64,000 nucleotides of DNA from Erysipelotrichaceae bacterium (GTDB taxonomy: Bacteria > Bacillota_I > Bacilli_A > Erysipelotrichales > Erysipelotrichaceae), in the NCBI GenBank assembly GCA_020026035.1, contig JAHHRC010000001.1:16071-80070 (forward strand), given 5' to 3'. The position numbers and the translations under genes are program-made. Position 1 is the stretch's first letter. The number at the start of each line of letters is the position of its first letter. The notes beneath the pieces are model-generated. The model was not told the DNA's origin, did not search any database, and was given only the letters and a program-made list of their open reading frames with translations. This document shows positions 47,138-54,911 of the stretch, in pieces.

Positions 47138-47569
47138 CTACTTCCCCTTCACCCAATCAAGCTCCACCTTGCCATCTTTCACCAAGGCCCGAATGACCAA
47201 CGTTCCAATATCCCCAGATACCTTCTTCCCTTGGATCTTCACAACACGTTGTTCGTTATATCCTTTAGGCTTAAAACCAACATACGTATTTCGATTCACA
47301 TCAAAGTAACCAACATAGCCACTTCCATTAAAATGCGAACACGCACCACCAGAACACCCTTGAACAACACATTCACTGCCTTGATTCGAATTCACATAGG
47401 CAACCGATTCTGCCGTATTCACCGTCAATCGATCATTGCCATGTTCCCAACAAGATTCTAAGAATGAGAAGCCCTCAAACACAAAGAAGAACACCATTCC
47501 AACAATGCCAATCAACAAAACCAATTCCAATGATGAAATACTCCCTCTTCTTTGTCTTAATCTTTCCAT
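47138..47569 (-). CDS. Atypical type IV pseudopilin
   Basis: 143 residues from ATG 47569 (GAGGGG 4 nt upstream; an ATG 12 nt earlier lacks a proper site). The start MERLRQRRGSISSLELVLLI resembles a prepilin: basic leader, Gly, then a hydrophobic helix. However, Ser follows the cleavage Gly and the Glu falls at mature position 6, not 5. The soluble domain is Cys-rich (SECVVQGCSGGACSHF). It lies after the pilin terminator and before pilD. Probably a minor pilin, possibly stabilised by disulfides. Confidence 0.65.
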   Translation of the reverse strand: MERLRQRRGSISSLELVLLIGIVGMVFFFVFEGFSFLESCWEHGNDRLTVNTAESVAYVNSNQGSECVVQGCSGGACSHFNGSGYVGYFDVNRNTYVGFKPKGYNEQRVVKIQGKKVSGDIGTLVIRALVKDGKVELDWVKGK

Positions 47570-47594
47570 AGAACCCCTCATTCTCTCTTACGAT

Positions 47595-47622
47595 AAAAAG
47601 CACGACGCGAGTCATGCCTTTT
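47595..47622 (-). terminator. Terminator after the pilin gene trio
   Basis: Minus-strand 12-bp stem AAAAGGCATGAC / GTCGTGCTTTTT with two G-T pairs and a 4-nt loop, right after the third pilin stop. Probably partial, because downstream pil genes lack an obvious promoter. Confidence 0.8.
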
Positions 47623-47625
47623 AAA

Positions 47626-48033
47626 TTATTTCGATAAACCTAAATCTTTTTTTACTTCTTCAACAGTAGGTTTTGTTTCAATTGTTTCGCCTTTAATTGT
47701 TACGCCGATTGTTTCAAACACCTTATCTTTTGGTTCTTCATCAATGCCTGAAACCATAGCAGGTTCGACATCGCCTTTAGTTTCTCCAATCTTTGCGATT
47801 GTTCCCTTAGCAACGTCGTATGTATACGCAACCATTTTTGTTTCACCTTCTGTTAGGTAATCCGCAACAGCTGCAGCCTTTGCAGCACGAATGTTTGCCT
47901 GGTTTGTTGCTAGTTTTGCCTTATTCAATTTTCCATTGAAGATTGGAATTGAAATCGCAACTAATACAGCAACAATCGCTACTACAATAAGTAGTTCGGC
48001 TAATGTAAATCCTTTTTTGTTTAGCTTTTTCAT
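47626..48033 (-). CDS. Type IV pilin, copy 3
   Basis: 135 residues. Leader MKKLNKKG, then mature FTLAELLIVVAIVAVLVAIS with Glu5. The N-terminal 55 residues are nearly the same as copy 1 (IFNGKLNKAKLATNQANIRAAKAAAV), followed by a variable globular domain. AAGGG ribosome site 8 nt before ATG. Major pilin candidate together with copy 1. Confidence 0.93.
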   Translation of the reverse strand: MKKLNKKGFTLAELLIVVAIVAVLVAISIPIFNGKLNKAKLATNQANIRAAKAAAVADYLTEGETKMVAYTYDVAKGTIAKIGETKGDVEPAMVSGIDEEPKDKVFETIGVTIKGETIETKPTVEEVKKDLGLSK

Positions 48034-48124
48034 AGTTTTTCCCTTTCACACTTTCTTTTTTATTTCTACAAGCAAGCATACGTCCCTAGTGCAAACTCGC
48101 TTATAAAAACCATATTTCCCTAAA

Positions 48125-48358
48125 CTGACTGCTCCCACGGGCAAGCCCATGGGGTTCTGATTATCAAGTGTAGCTTGTAATCGTACATCATTTTCAGACT
48201 TTGGAGTTACAAGTATAAGTCTATTTAAATCAAAACTTTCATTACCAAGCAGTCCAACGACCACATTAGCGGTAAATTTCTGCTTTTCAGCAAGGAAGTA
48301 CAGTCAATCTCCCTTGTGGCTTTCATCCCACACGCAAGCATGTGGGTTTTCGCCACGA
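48125..48358 (-). ncRNA. Structured segment resembling an IS200/IS605 right end (omega-RNA-like), remnant
   Basis: On the minus strand an outer stem CGTGGC / GCCAC encloses a GAAAA/ATGAAA internal loop and an inner stem CCCACA / TGTGGG (48316-48356), then GGGAGATTGACTG. About 150 nt later comes a strong hairpin, CCCATGGGC / GCCCGTGGG (48135-48153), then GGAGCAGTCAG. Paired hairpins ending in GGAG..GTCA resemble the 3' ends of TnpB-type transposons. No transposase is present. The 5' part overlaps the C-terminal codons of pilin copy 2. The assignment is by recall and shape, not by a search. Confidence 0.5.
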
Positions 48359-48732
48359 TTTATAACGGCAGAATCTGCACAATCAATACCAGAACTCAGC
48401 TCATCACAAAGGCCATCTTTTAAAAACTTCTTAAGTTCATCACCATACAATTTGTTATAGCCAACAACATCGGCACTGTACTCAAAAAGTCTTCCAGAAT
48501 GCGCATCGTAATAATACGTAATTCCACTGTTATGTTCCGTTGGATCTAAATAGTATTCAGCTAGCGCTGCAACCTTCGCAGCTCGTATATTCGCTATGTC
48601 GGTATTGCGCTTTGCTTGAACTAATTTCCCATTAAAAATTGGAACAGAGATTCCAACTAGCACACTCACAATCGCAACTACGATCAAAAGTTCCGCCAAT
48701 GAGAATCCCTGTTTGTCGTTATATTTCTTCAT
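48304..48732 (-). CDS. Type IV pilin, copy 2, with foreign-looking C-terminus
   Basis: 142 residues. Leader MKKYNDKQG, mature FSLAELLIVVAIVSVLVGIS with Glu5, and the conserved IFNGKL...ANIRAAKVAALAEYY helix. No Shine-Dalgarno is visible before the ATG, unlike its neighbours. The last 18 or so residues (RGENPHACVWDESHKGD) are encoded by the hairpin-forming, mobile-element-like sequence and do not resemble the WV-type ending of copy 1. Probably a truncated and fused paralogue; it may be poorly expressed. Confidence 0.85.
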   Translation of the reverse strand: MKKYNDKQGFSLAELLIVVAIVSVLVGISVPIFNGKLVQAKRNTDIANIRAAKVAALAEYYLDPTEHNSGITYYYDAHSGRLFEYSADVVGYNKLYGDELKKFLKDGLCDELSSGIDCADSAVINRGENPHACVWDESHKGD

Positions 48733-48750
48733 ATAGAAATGCTTAAATAA

Positions 48751-49194
48751 CTAATTTTGCTTAGCGGCTACCCATTCAACATCAACGCCAGCATCAGTAG
48801 CGTTACCGTCTTTTACAGTTACCTTTAATGCATACTTATCTGCTGCATCCGCATTTTTGTATTCTGCAGTAGGAATTTTCTTAATTGCATCTGTATCGCT
48901 AATTGTTAATTTGTTATAACCATTAACTTTCTTAAGTGCCTCTGCATTATCTACTAGCTTTCCGTTTTCTGCATCATAGAAATATGTGCCATCTTTGTGA
49001 GTTTCTTCTGTTAAGTACTCAGCTACTGCAGCTGCCTTTGCTGCACGTACGTTTGCTTGGTCTGTCGCAATCTTTGCCTTCTTCAATTTACCATTGAAAA
49101 TAGGAATTGAAATTGCCACAAGAACAGCCACGATTGCCACTACAATCAGTAGTTCGGCTAGGGTGAAACCTTTTTTGTTATTCAATTCTTTCAT
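48751..49194 (-). CDS. pilA: Type IV pilin, copy 1 (likely major pilin)
   Basis: 147 residues. Leader MKELNNKKG, mature FTLAELLIVVAIVAVLVAIS with Glu5. Globular domain includes YFYDAENGKLVDNAE and ends GVDVEWVAAKQN. First gene after a good promoter (49217-49244) and with a GAGGAG ribosome site, consistent with high expression as the major subunit. Confidence 0.93.
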   Translation of the reverse strand: MKELNNKKGFTLAELLIVVAIVAVLVAISIPIFNGKLKKAKIATDQANVRAAKAAAVAEYLTEETHKDGTYFYDAENGKLVDNAEALKKVNGYNKLTISDTDAIKKIPTAEYKNADAADKYALKVTVKDGNATDAGVDVEWVAAKQN

Positions 49195-49216
49195 TGTATC
49201 ATTCTCCTCGATTATG

Positions 49217-49244
49217 ATTATAACTGTATTTTTATTTATGTAAA
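49217..49244 (-). promoter_or_regulatory. Promoter of the pilin gene trio
   Basis: Minus-strand TTTACA (49239-49244), 16 bp, TATAAT (49217-49222), in the only sizeable gap between pilC and the pilins. Confidence 0.75.
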
Positions 49245-49288
49245 TATTAATAAATAACTTTATATTACCTTTACCAATTTATAACATA

Positions 49289-50494
49289 TTACATTAATCC
49301 GTACATCGTGAACATTGGTAAATAGATGGCTATTACAATAAAACCTGCGAATATTGCAAGCAAGATTAAAAGCGTTGGCTCCAATCTTGTAATTGCTAGA
49401 TTCATGTAATAATTTGCTTCATTGGAATAATACAAACCAACCGTCTGTAAGGTATTTTCTAGCTCCCCTGTTTCTTCTCCTACTGCTACCATTTCCGCTA
49501 ATGTACTAGGGAAACTCTTTGATTCACTTAACAAATCACCAAGCTTATATCCTACTTCTACCTTTGATTGCATCATCCTAATTTCTTTTTGCATGATGTA
49601 GTTATCCATGACTTTTGAAGTCACTTCTAAAGCCTTTGGTAATGGCAATCCTGCTATTAACAACGTACTTAGCGTACTTGCAAAATCACTACAACCTGAA
49701 CAAGAATTGATTTTCCCTAGAACAGGAATCGTCAATTTCTTCGCATGCCAATGCAATCTTCCCTTTTCGGTATGATGGTAGGCTTGTAATACGATTAAGA
49801 GTAGTAAGATACTAATCACCATCGTTGGCCAAGATCTTGCAAAGAAGTCTGAACTCTTAATTAAGAACACCGTAATACCAGGCAATTGCCCGTGTAAGTC
49901 ACGGAATACATTCGTTAACGTTGGTACAACTTGTACCATCACAATCATTAATACAATCACCGCAATGACTAATACAAAGATCGGATACGTTAATGCTTGT
50001 TTTAATTTCTCTTTGATCTTATAGGTCCGTTCATAATAGCTTTCTAATGTACGAAACGACTCTTCTAAATTCGAAGAAAGCTCACCAGCTCGAATCGTTT
50101 CCACAAAGGTCACAGGAATATTTGGACAATTCACTTCAAAGGAAGTCGCAATCCTATTTCCATCCGCAATATCCTTTGCGGTCTTTTCTAACATCTGTTT
50201 GATCTTCTTATCTTTTGTTTGATTCGCAACCATCAATACACAAGACTCAACATCCACACCAGCTCCTAGAATCGTCGCAAATTGCGAACACATTAAAGAC
50301 AAGACTTTTGGTTTAAACCTAGTACCAATCTCCGTATCTAACCATCTCTTGGATGGAGAAATTGGTTGAATCTTTAAGACAATCGGACAACTACTTTTGA
50401 TCTTATCCACTGCTGCATATTCATCCAGTGCTTCAATGACCCCATTAACCTTAATGCCATCCTTACTTAAAGCACTATACTTAAATGTCTCCAA
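49289..50494 (-). CDS. pilC: Type IV pilus inner-membrane platform protein PilC
   Basis: 401 residues, GspF/PilC family with two repeated cytoplasmic domains (near 70-190 and 270-390) and three membrane helices. Motifs: GVDVESCVLMVANQT, PVTFVETIRAGELSSNLEESF, and the second copy GYKLGDLLSESKSFPSTLAEMVAVGEETGELE. A TTG start at 50494 gives METFKYSAL, the usual PilC beginning, with AGAGGTG 6 nt upstream. The alternative GTG at 50503 overlaps that site. Confidence 0.93.
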   Translation of the reverse strand: METFKYSALSKDGIKVNGVIEALDEYAAVDKIKSSCPIVLKIQPISPSKRWLDTEIGTRFKPKVLSLMCSQFATILGAGVDVESCVLMVANQTKDKKIKQMLEKTAKDIADGNRIATSFEVNCPNIPVTFVETIRAGELSSNLEESFRTLESYYERTYKIKEKLKQALTYPIFVLVIAVIVLMIVMVQVVPTLTNVFRDLHGQLPGITVFLIKSSDFFARSWPTMVISILLLLIVLQAYHHTEKGRLHWHAKKLTIPVLGKINSCSGCSDFASTLSTLLIAGLPLPKALEVTSKVMDNYIMQKEIRMMQSKVEVGYKLGDLLSESKSFPSTLAEMVAVGEETGELENTLQTVGLYYSNEANYYMNLAITRLEPTLLILLAIFAGFIVIAIYLPMFTMYGLM

Positions 50495-50499
50495 CTGTC

Positions 50500-51588
50500 T
50501 CACCTCTTTCCATAACTCGAGAATGGAATATCTCGATACTTCAATTCATTCTTTTCTTCATCACTATAATGTTTGACATACTTCGCAGCCGTCACACTAC
50601 TAATAAGCCCCTTTTCAAGTAACTCTTGAATACTTTGATCAAACGGAATACAACCCCAAGACTTCCCTGTCATAACGGACGATTCAATCTGTGGAGCCTT
50701 TCCTTCACGGATTTGATTTTGAATGGCTTGATTCACAACCATCACATCCACCGCTAACACTCTTCCATTTCCATTTGCCTTTGGAAGAAGCTTTTGTGAC
50801 ACAACCGCATTCAACGTTTGTGCTAATTGACTACGAATCATCACTTGTCTTCCTGCATCAAAGCTAGACACAATACGATTCATCGTCTCGGATGCCCCAT
50901 TTGTATGTAGTGTCGCAAATACCAAATGCCCAGTCTCTGCAGCTGTTAAGGCTGTCTCAATTGTTTCTAAATCACGCATTTCACCAATCAAAATAATATC
51001 TGGGTCTTCTCTTAAACAAGCCCGAATCCCATCCGCATAGGAATTTGTATCTATACCTATTTCACGTTGTGAAATCATACAACGATCAGATTCATACATA
51101 TACTCAATTGGATCTTCTAACGTAATAATATGTGCATTACGTGTATGGTTAATATGATCTAATAACGAAGCTAAGGTCGTTGACTTACCAGAACCCGTTT
51201 CTCCTGTCACAAGTACTAAACCTTTCGAATACTCGGTAAATGACTTTACAACATCCGGTAACCCTAACGCATCCATACTCGGAATGACATCCTGGAAGAT
51301 ACGAATCGCTAAAGCAAAGGTTCCTTTTTGTCGATACACATTCAAACGCAACCGATGCTTACAAACCGTTAAAGCAAAATCCTTTTCCTTGATCTCTTGC
51401 ATCTGTGTATCACTTACCTCTAGTAAGTCCTTCACAAACACATACACATCTTCTTCACTTACAACATCATAGGAAAGCGGAATTAACTCCCCTTGAATCC
51501 GATACCGAATCGGCATGTTTGACACAATATGCACATCACTTGCTAGATGCTTACAAGCAACTTGAATGATTTCTTCAATACTAAGCAT
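50500..51588 (-). CDS. pilT: Type IV pilus retraction ATPase PilT
   Basis: 362 residues, hexameric motor that depolymerises the pilus for twitching or DNA uptake. N-terminal PAS-like domain, Walker A GETGSGKST, Asp-box LEDPIEY, Walker B ILIGEMRDLETI, His-box ETGHLVFATLHTN, and the PilT-specific C-terminal motif QNQIREGK. 3 nt after pilB. Confidence 0.94.
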   Translation of the reverse strand: MLSIEEIIQVACKHLASDVHIVSNMPIRYRIQGELIPLSYDVVSEEDVYVFVKDLLEVSDTQMQEIKEKDFALTVCKHRLRLNVYRQKGTFALAIRIFQDVIPSMDALGLPDVVKSFTEYSKGLVLVTGETGSGKSTTLASLLDHINHTRNAHIITLEDPIEYMYESDRCMISQREIGIDTNSYADGIRACLREDPDIILIGEMRDLETIETALTAAETGHLVFATLHTNGASETMNRIVSSFDAGRQVMIRSQLAQTLNAVVSQKLLPKANGNGRVLAVDVMVVNQAIQNQIREGKAPQIESSVMTGKSWGCIPFDQSIQELLEKGLISSVTAAKYVKHYSDEEKNELKYRDIPFSSYGKR

Positions 51589-51591
51589 ACC

Positions 51592-53280
51592 TTACTCCAC
51601 AATTACAACTTCACGAACCAACTCTTCGACTGTTGTAACTCCTTGTAACACAAGCCTTCTACCGTTCTCTATCATCGGTGTAAACGACTTCATATCAATT
51701 TGATTACGAAGCTCCATCGTATCAACACCCTTCATAATCAACTTCCGCATCTTTTGATCAACCATTAAGATTTCAAAGATCCCAATACGTCCTCTAAAGC
51801 CCGTATCAAAACACATATGACAACCCTTGCCACGATAGAAGGAATGTGCCTGTATGTTTCTTAAGCCAGCTAAGTCTAAATGATCCATCGATGGTTGATA
51901 TGTCGTTCTACAGTTTGGACATACTTTACGTACCAAACGCTGGGAAATAATTCCTCTTACAGATCCTGCAATTAAGTATGGTTCCACGCCTAAATCAATC
52001 AAACGGTCAATGGCCGTAAAGGCATCTTCGGTATGAATGGTAGATAACACTAAGTGACCCGTCATCGCAGCACGCATTGCAATCTCGGCTGTTTCTCCAT
52101 CACGAATTTCCCCTACACAAATAATGTCTGGGTCTTGTCGTAAACAAGCACGAAGCGCACTCGCAAACGTCAATCCAACCTTTTCATGAATCGCAACCTG
52201 GGTAACACCTTCCATTTGGAATTCCACAGGATCTTCTAAAGAAATCATATTTAAACTAGGATCTTTTAATTCATTGATCATTGTATATAAAGTCGAAGTC
52301 TTACCACTACCAGTAGGCCCAACAATCAAAATCATTCCACTCTTATATTTCAATAAACGATCATACTTCACATGATCTTCATCACTAATCCCAATCGACT
52401 TCCAATTCAAGACTTCACTATCACGATTCAAAATACGAATAACAACTTTCTCACCAAAGATCGTAGGAAGTGTTGATAAACGTAAGTCAACCTTCTTCCC
52501 ATTTTGTAACGATACTTCGGCTCTTCCATCCTGTGGAATACGACGTTCTGCTAAATTCATATTCCCCATGACTTTAAAACGGGAAATCACAGCTGCCTGT
52601 AATTCCTTTGGAATCGTTAGAATCTCATTCAAAATCCCATCGACACGAAGACGAACCACAATCCGATTCTTTTCTGTTTCTACATGGATATCTGAAGCCC
52701 CTTCACTAATTCCACGTTCTAAAATGGAATTTACTAACTTCACCGTAGGAGCCGCATTGGCCTCATCGGAATCAAGAATCGACATTGCCTTTTCTTCAAT
52801 CGTTCCAAGTCCCTTAGATTCCTTCATCTCTTCGATGGCCTTATGTGCACCTTCGTTTTCATATAACACATTCAATGCACGATCAATCGCTCTATGATAC
52901 GCAATCAATGGCACAACACGCTTATTCGAGGCAATCTTCACATCTTCAATGGCCACAAAGTTCATCGGGTCTTCCATCGCTAAATAAAGCGTTCCCTTAT
53001 CTAACTTCACTGGCACAACACGATGTTGTTTCGCAAGAGACTTTGGCACATATTGAATCAAAGATGGATCAATGGTTGCCTTGTTCAAGTCAATCATATC
53101 AATGCCTAATTGTAAGCGAAGAACCTGAATCAATTGTTCCTCCGTGATATAGCCATTGTTTACTAAGTACTGCCCTAAACGTTCTTTGGTTTGTTTCTGA
53201 AGGACGAGTGCTTGTTCTAATTGCGCTTCACTAATCACCTTCGCATCGACAAGCATTTCCCCTAATCGTTTGTATTTCAT
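51592..53280 (-). CDS. pilB: Type IV pilus extension ATPase PilB with tandem c-di-GMP (MshEN) motifs
   Basis: 562 residues from ATG 53280 (AGGGTGA upstream). The N-terminal domain carries two 24-residue motifs, RLG-x2-L-x10-L-x3-L-x2-Q, at residues 5-28 and 34-57, joined by five residues. This is exactly the MshEN c-di-GMP-binding layout. Then come the ATPase core with Walker A GPTGSGKTSTLYT, Asp-box SLEDPVEFQ, Walker B ICVGEIRDGETAE, and His-box MTGHLVLSTIHTED. A tetracysteine zinc loop (CPNC ... CHMC) completes the PilB type. Drives pilin polymerisation; c-di-GMP binding is inferred. Confidence 0.94.
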   Translation of the reverse strand: MKYKRLGEMLVDAKVISEAQLEQALVLQKQTKERLGQYLVNNGYITEEQLIQVLRLQLGIDMIDLNKATIDPSLIQYVPKSLAKQHRVVPVKLDKGTLYLAMEDPMNFVAIEDVKIASNKRVVPLIAYHRAIDRALNVLYENEGAHKAIEEMKESKGLGTIEEKAMSILDSDEANAAPTVKLVNSILERGISEGASDIHVETEKNRIVVRLRVDGILNEILTIPKELQAAVISRFKVMGNMNLAERRIPQDGRAEVSLQNGKKVDLRLSTLPTIFGEKVVIRILNRDSEVLNWKSIGISDEDHVKYDRLLKYKSGMILIVGPTGSGKTSTLYTMINELKDPSLNMISLEDPVEFQMEGVTQVAIHEKVGLTFASALRACLRQDPDIICVGEIRDGETAEIAMRAAMTGHLVLSTIHTEDAFTAIDRLIDLGVEPYLIAGSVRGIISQRLVRKVCPNCRTTYQPSMDHLDLAGLRNIQAHSFYRGKGCHMCFDTGFRGRIGIFEILMVDQKMRKLIMKGVDTMELRNQIDMKSFTPMIENGRRLVLQGVTTVEELVREVVIVE

Positions 53281-53281
53281 A

Positions 53282-53770
53282 TTACTCACCCTCCTCGTTT
53301 ACACAACGAACATTCATCGTGTTCTTATATATTTCTTCTTTGTTTCGATCAACAATCGCAATCGTTACTTGTACATACGGAACTTCTTCTTTCTTAAATT
53401 CCATCGTCTCAATCGTTCCATGAAGTCCATTACTCTTTGTTTTCTTTGACACAAGACTTTCTGACTTTGAACCCGTTGCTAGATTATGAATAAAAATACC
53501 CTCATCCGTATTCACATATTCCATTTCATATTTGCGTTCTTGGTTATAAAACTTCATCCCTTCGATACCGGTCGCAGTTTTTAAATCCTTCTTTACAACA
53601 TTTGCAATCGTTGAATACAAGACCCTTGCCTCTGCTTGTTTGGTCATTTTGAAGTAAGAATCCTTCCCAACACGTAATGCACCACCTACACCCGTAAACA
53701 CAACAAGCACAAGTAGTACCGTAATTAACATTTCCACAAAGGTAAATCCACTACTTCTTCTCATATACAT
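53282..53770 (-). CDS. Minor pilin, PilW/GspJ-like
   Basis: 162 residues. Leader MYMRRSSG and mature FTFVEMLITVLLVLVVFTGVGG with Glu5. Extracellular domain ends KNTMNVRCVNEEGE. The start overlaps the previous gene's end; ATG 53770 is chosen, but 53764 is possible because the ribosome site is weak. Position after a GspI-like and before pilB suggests part of the priming tip complex. Confidence 0.8.
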   Translation of the reverse strand: MYMRRSSGFTFVEMLITVLLVLVVFTGVGGALRVGKDSYFKMTKQAEARVLYSTIANVVKKDLKTATGIEGMKFYNQERKYEMEYVNTDEGIFIHNLATGSKSESLVSKKTKSNGLHGTIETMEFKKEEVPYVQVTIAIVDRNKEEIYKNTMNVRCVNEEGE

Positions 53771-54083
53771 ACGTTCCAATCTTGTACTGCTCATTCCAAA
53801 TATATTTCACATCTACGGATTGTTTCGGACTCGAAGGAGTGCCATCATTCACCCGAAATGCAAGTTTTCCATCTTGTTTCGTACCAGCAAACGCTTCTAG
53901 CTGATTACTCACCTCAACATATTCGTTGTAGGCATCTTCGGACTTTTTCATCATCTTCATCGAAGCTTGCACCATCGTTACAAACAATAAAAAACCAAAC
54001 ACTAAAACAAGCGAGGCAATCAATACTTCGGAAATCGATTCCCCCTTTGTTTGTTTTAGTTTTTGCATTACTCTAGTTTCCAT
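53751..54083 (-). CDS. Minor pilin, PilV/GspI-like
   Basis: 110 residues from ATG 54083 (AGGTG upstream). Leader ends in TKG, mature ESISEVLIASLVLVFGFLLF with Glu5 and an unusual Glu at +1. Short extracellular part. Overlaps the preceding and following genes, so all three minor pilins are translationally linked. Confidence 0.78.
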   Translation of the reverse strand: METRVMQKLKQTKGESISEVLIASLVLVFGFLLFVTMVQASMKMMKKSEDAYNEYVEVSNQLEAFAGTKQDGKLAFRVNDGTPSSPKQSVDVKYIWNEQYKIGTYVYEKK

Positions 54084-54732
54084 GTTGGTCACCTACTTCA
54101 ATCATTGGATCGACAAAGCTTACGGTATATAACGGTGTAAACGACACTTCATCCGTTTCATTTTTTTGATAGGTACGATTCACTATCCCCGTCATATGAC
54201 CAATCGCTCTAGCTTTTTCACTTTGTACAACAATTCGAACTTCCACTGGCTCGAAACAATCTTCCTCTTGTTTTACTTGTTTACTCTTAAATGACATCTC
54301 GATATCCACATTCGAAGTACTGTTCGGTGCTTGTAAGGTAAAGGAATCCGTTTCTTCACTTCCTTTAAACTTGGCATCTAATACACTTTGTACAACATAG
54401 ACTTGAAAGTAATTCGTATCGTTAATCTTATTAGCAGTTTTTAATTCATAATCACTTCCCGCAGAACGAGCTTGTGCATGTCCCTCATAACGAAAGCTAA
54501 CATTGCATGTGTCTTCTTGTAGGTAGGTTGTTACAAACTTCATCGCATCCAATACTTCACGATTACTTTGGTCTTGTTTAATTAAAGCTTCAATCGAACC
54601 ACTTGATGCGGACGCAAACGCTAAGATGATGGAACCAATGGTCGCAAGAATCAAAAATACAAAAAGTGCAATCATTAAGGTTGCGCCATTGTTTGATTTT
54701 AATTTTTGTTTGATTGCCTGTTTTATTTCCAT
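54073..54732 (-). CDS. Minor pilin, PilX/GspK-like
   Basis: 219 residues. Basic leader ending NNG, then ATLMIALFVFLILATIGSII. Glu5 is absent, as in GspK/PilX-like tip subunits. A larger extracellular domain follows. First gene of the pilus operon, about 20 bp downstream of a -10 box. Confidence 0.75.
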   Translation of the reverse strand: MEIKQAIKQKLKSNNGATLMIALFVFLILATIGSIILAFASASSGSIEALIKQDQSNREVLDAMKFVTTYLQEDTCNVSFRYEGHAQARSAGSDYELKTANKINDTNYFQVYVVQSVLDAKFKGSEETDSFTLQAPNSTSNVDIEMSFKSKQVKQEEDCFEPVEVRIVVQSEKARAIGHMTGIVNRTYQKNETDEVSFTPLYTVSFVDPMIEVGDQHGN

Positions 54733-54754
54733 TCACTACCTACTTGCAATAAAC

Positions 54755-54760
54755 ATTATA
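54755..54760 (-). promoter_or_regulatory. -10 box of the pilus operon
   Basis: Minus-strand CTG-TATAAT 22 bp before the first pilus gene. The -35 region is poor, which may mean an activator is needed. Confidence 0.55.
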
Positions 54761-54863
54761 CAGAATTCATAGCGAATTAAAATGCTTTCCAGGGTGGAAA
54801 AAAAGGAAAAAAACATGAATTTTCGAGCATTTCTCTCTTGTTTAAATATTGCGTAAAATACAC

Positions 54864-54903
54864 GAAAAAAGGATATAAATTGTAAGGTATACAATCTACA
54901 TCC
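54864..54903 (-). terminator. Terminator of the diguanylate cyclase gene
   Basis: Minus-strand 14-bp stem GGATGTAGATTGTA / TACAATTTATATCC (G-T pairs), 5-nt loop, then TTTTTT. Separates the cyclase from the pilus operon. Confidence 0.88.
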
Positions 54904-54911
54904 TAACCTTG

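Noticed and set aside
48046..48264. 72-codon minus-strand frame between pilin copies 2 and 3
   Set aside because: It crosses the strong hairpin of the mobile-element-like segment and has no ribosome site or recognisable domain. It is better explained as structured non-coding remnant.
48125..48358. CRISPR-like repeats suggested by the hairpins between pilin genes
   Set aside because: There are only two unlike hairpins and no regular repeat-spacer units or cas genes.
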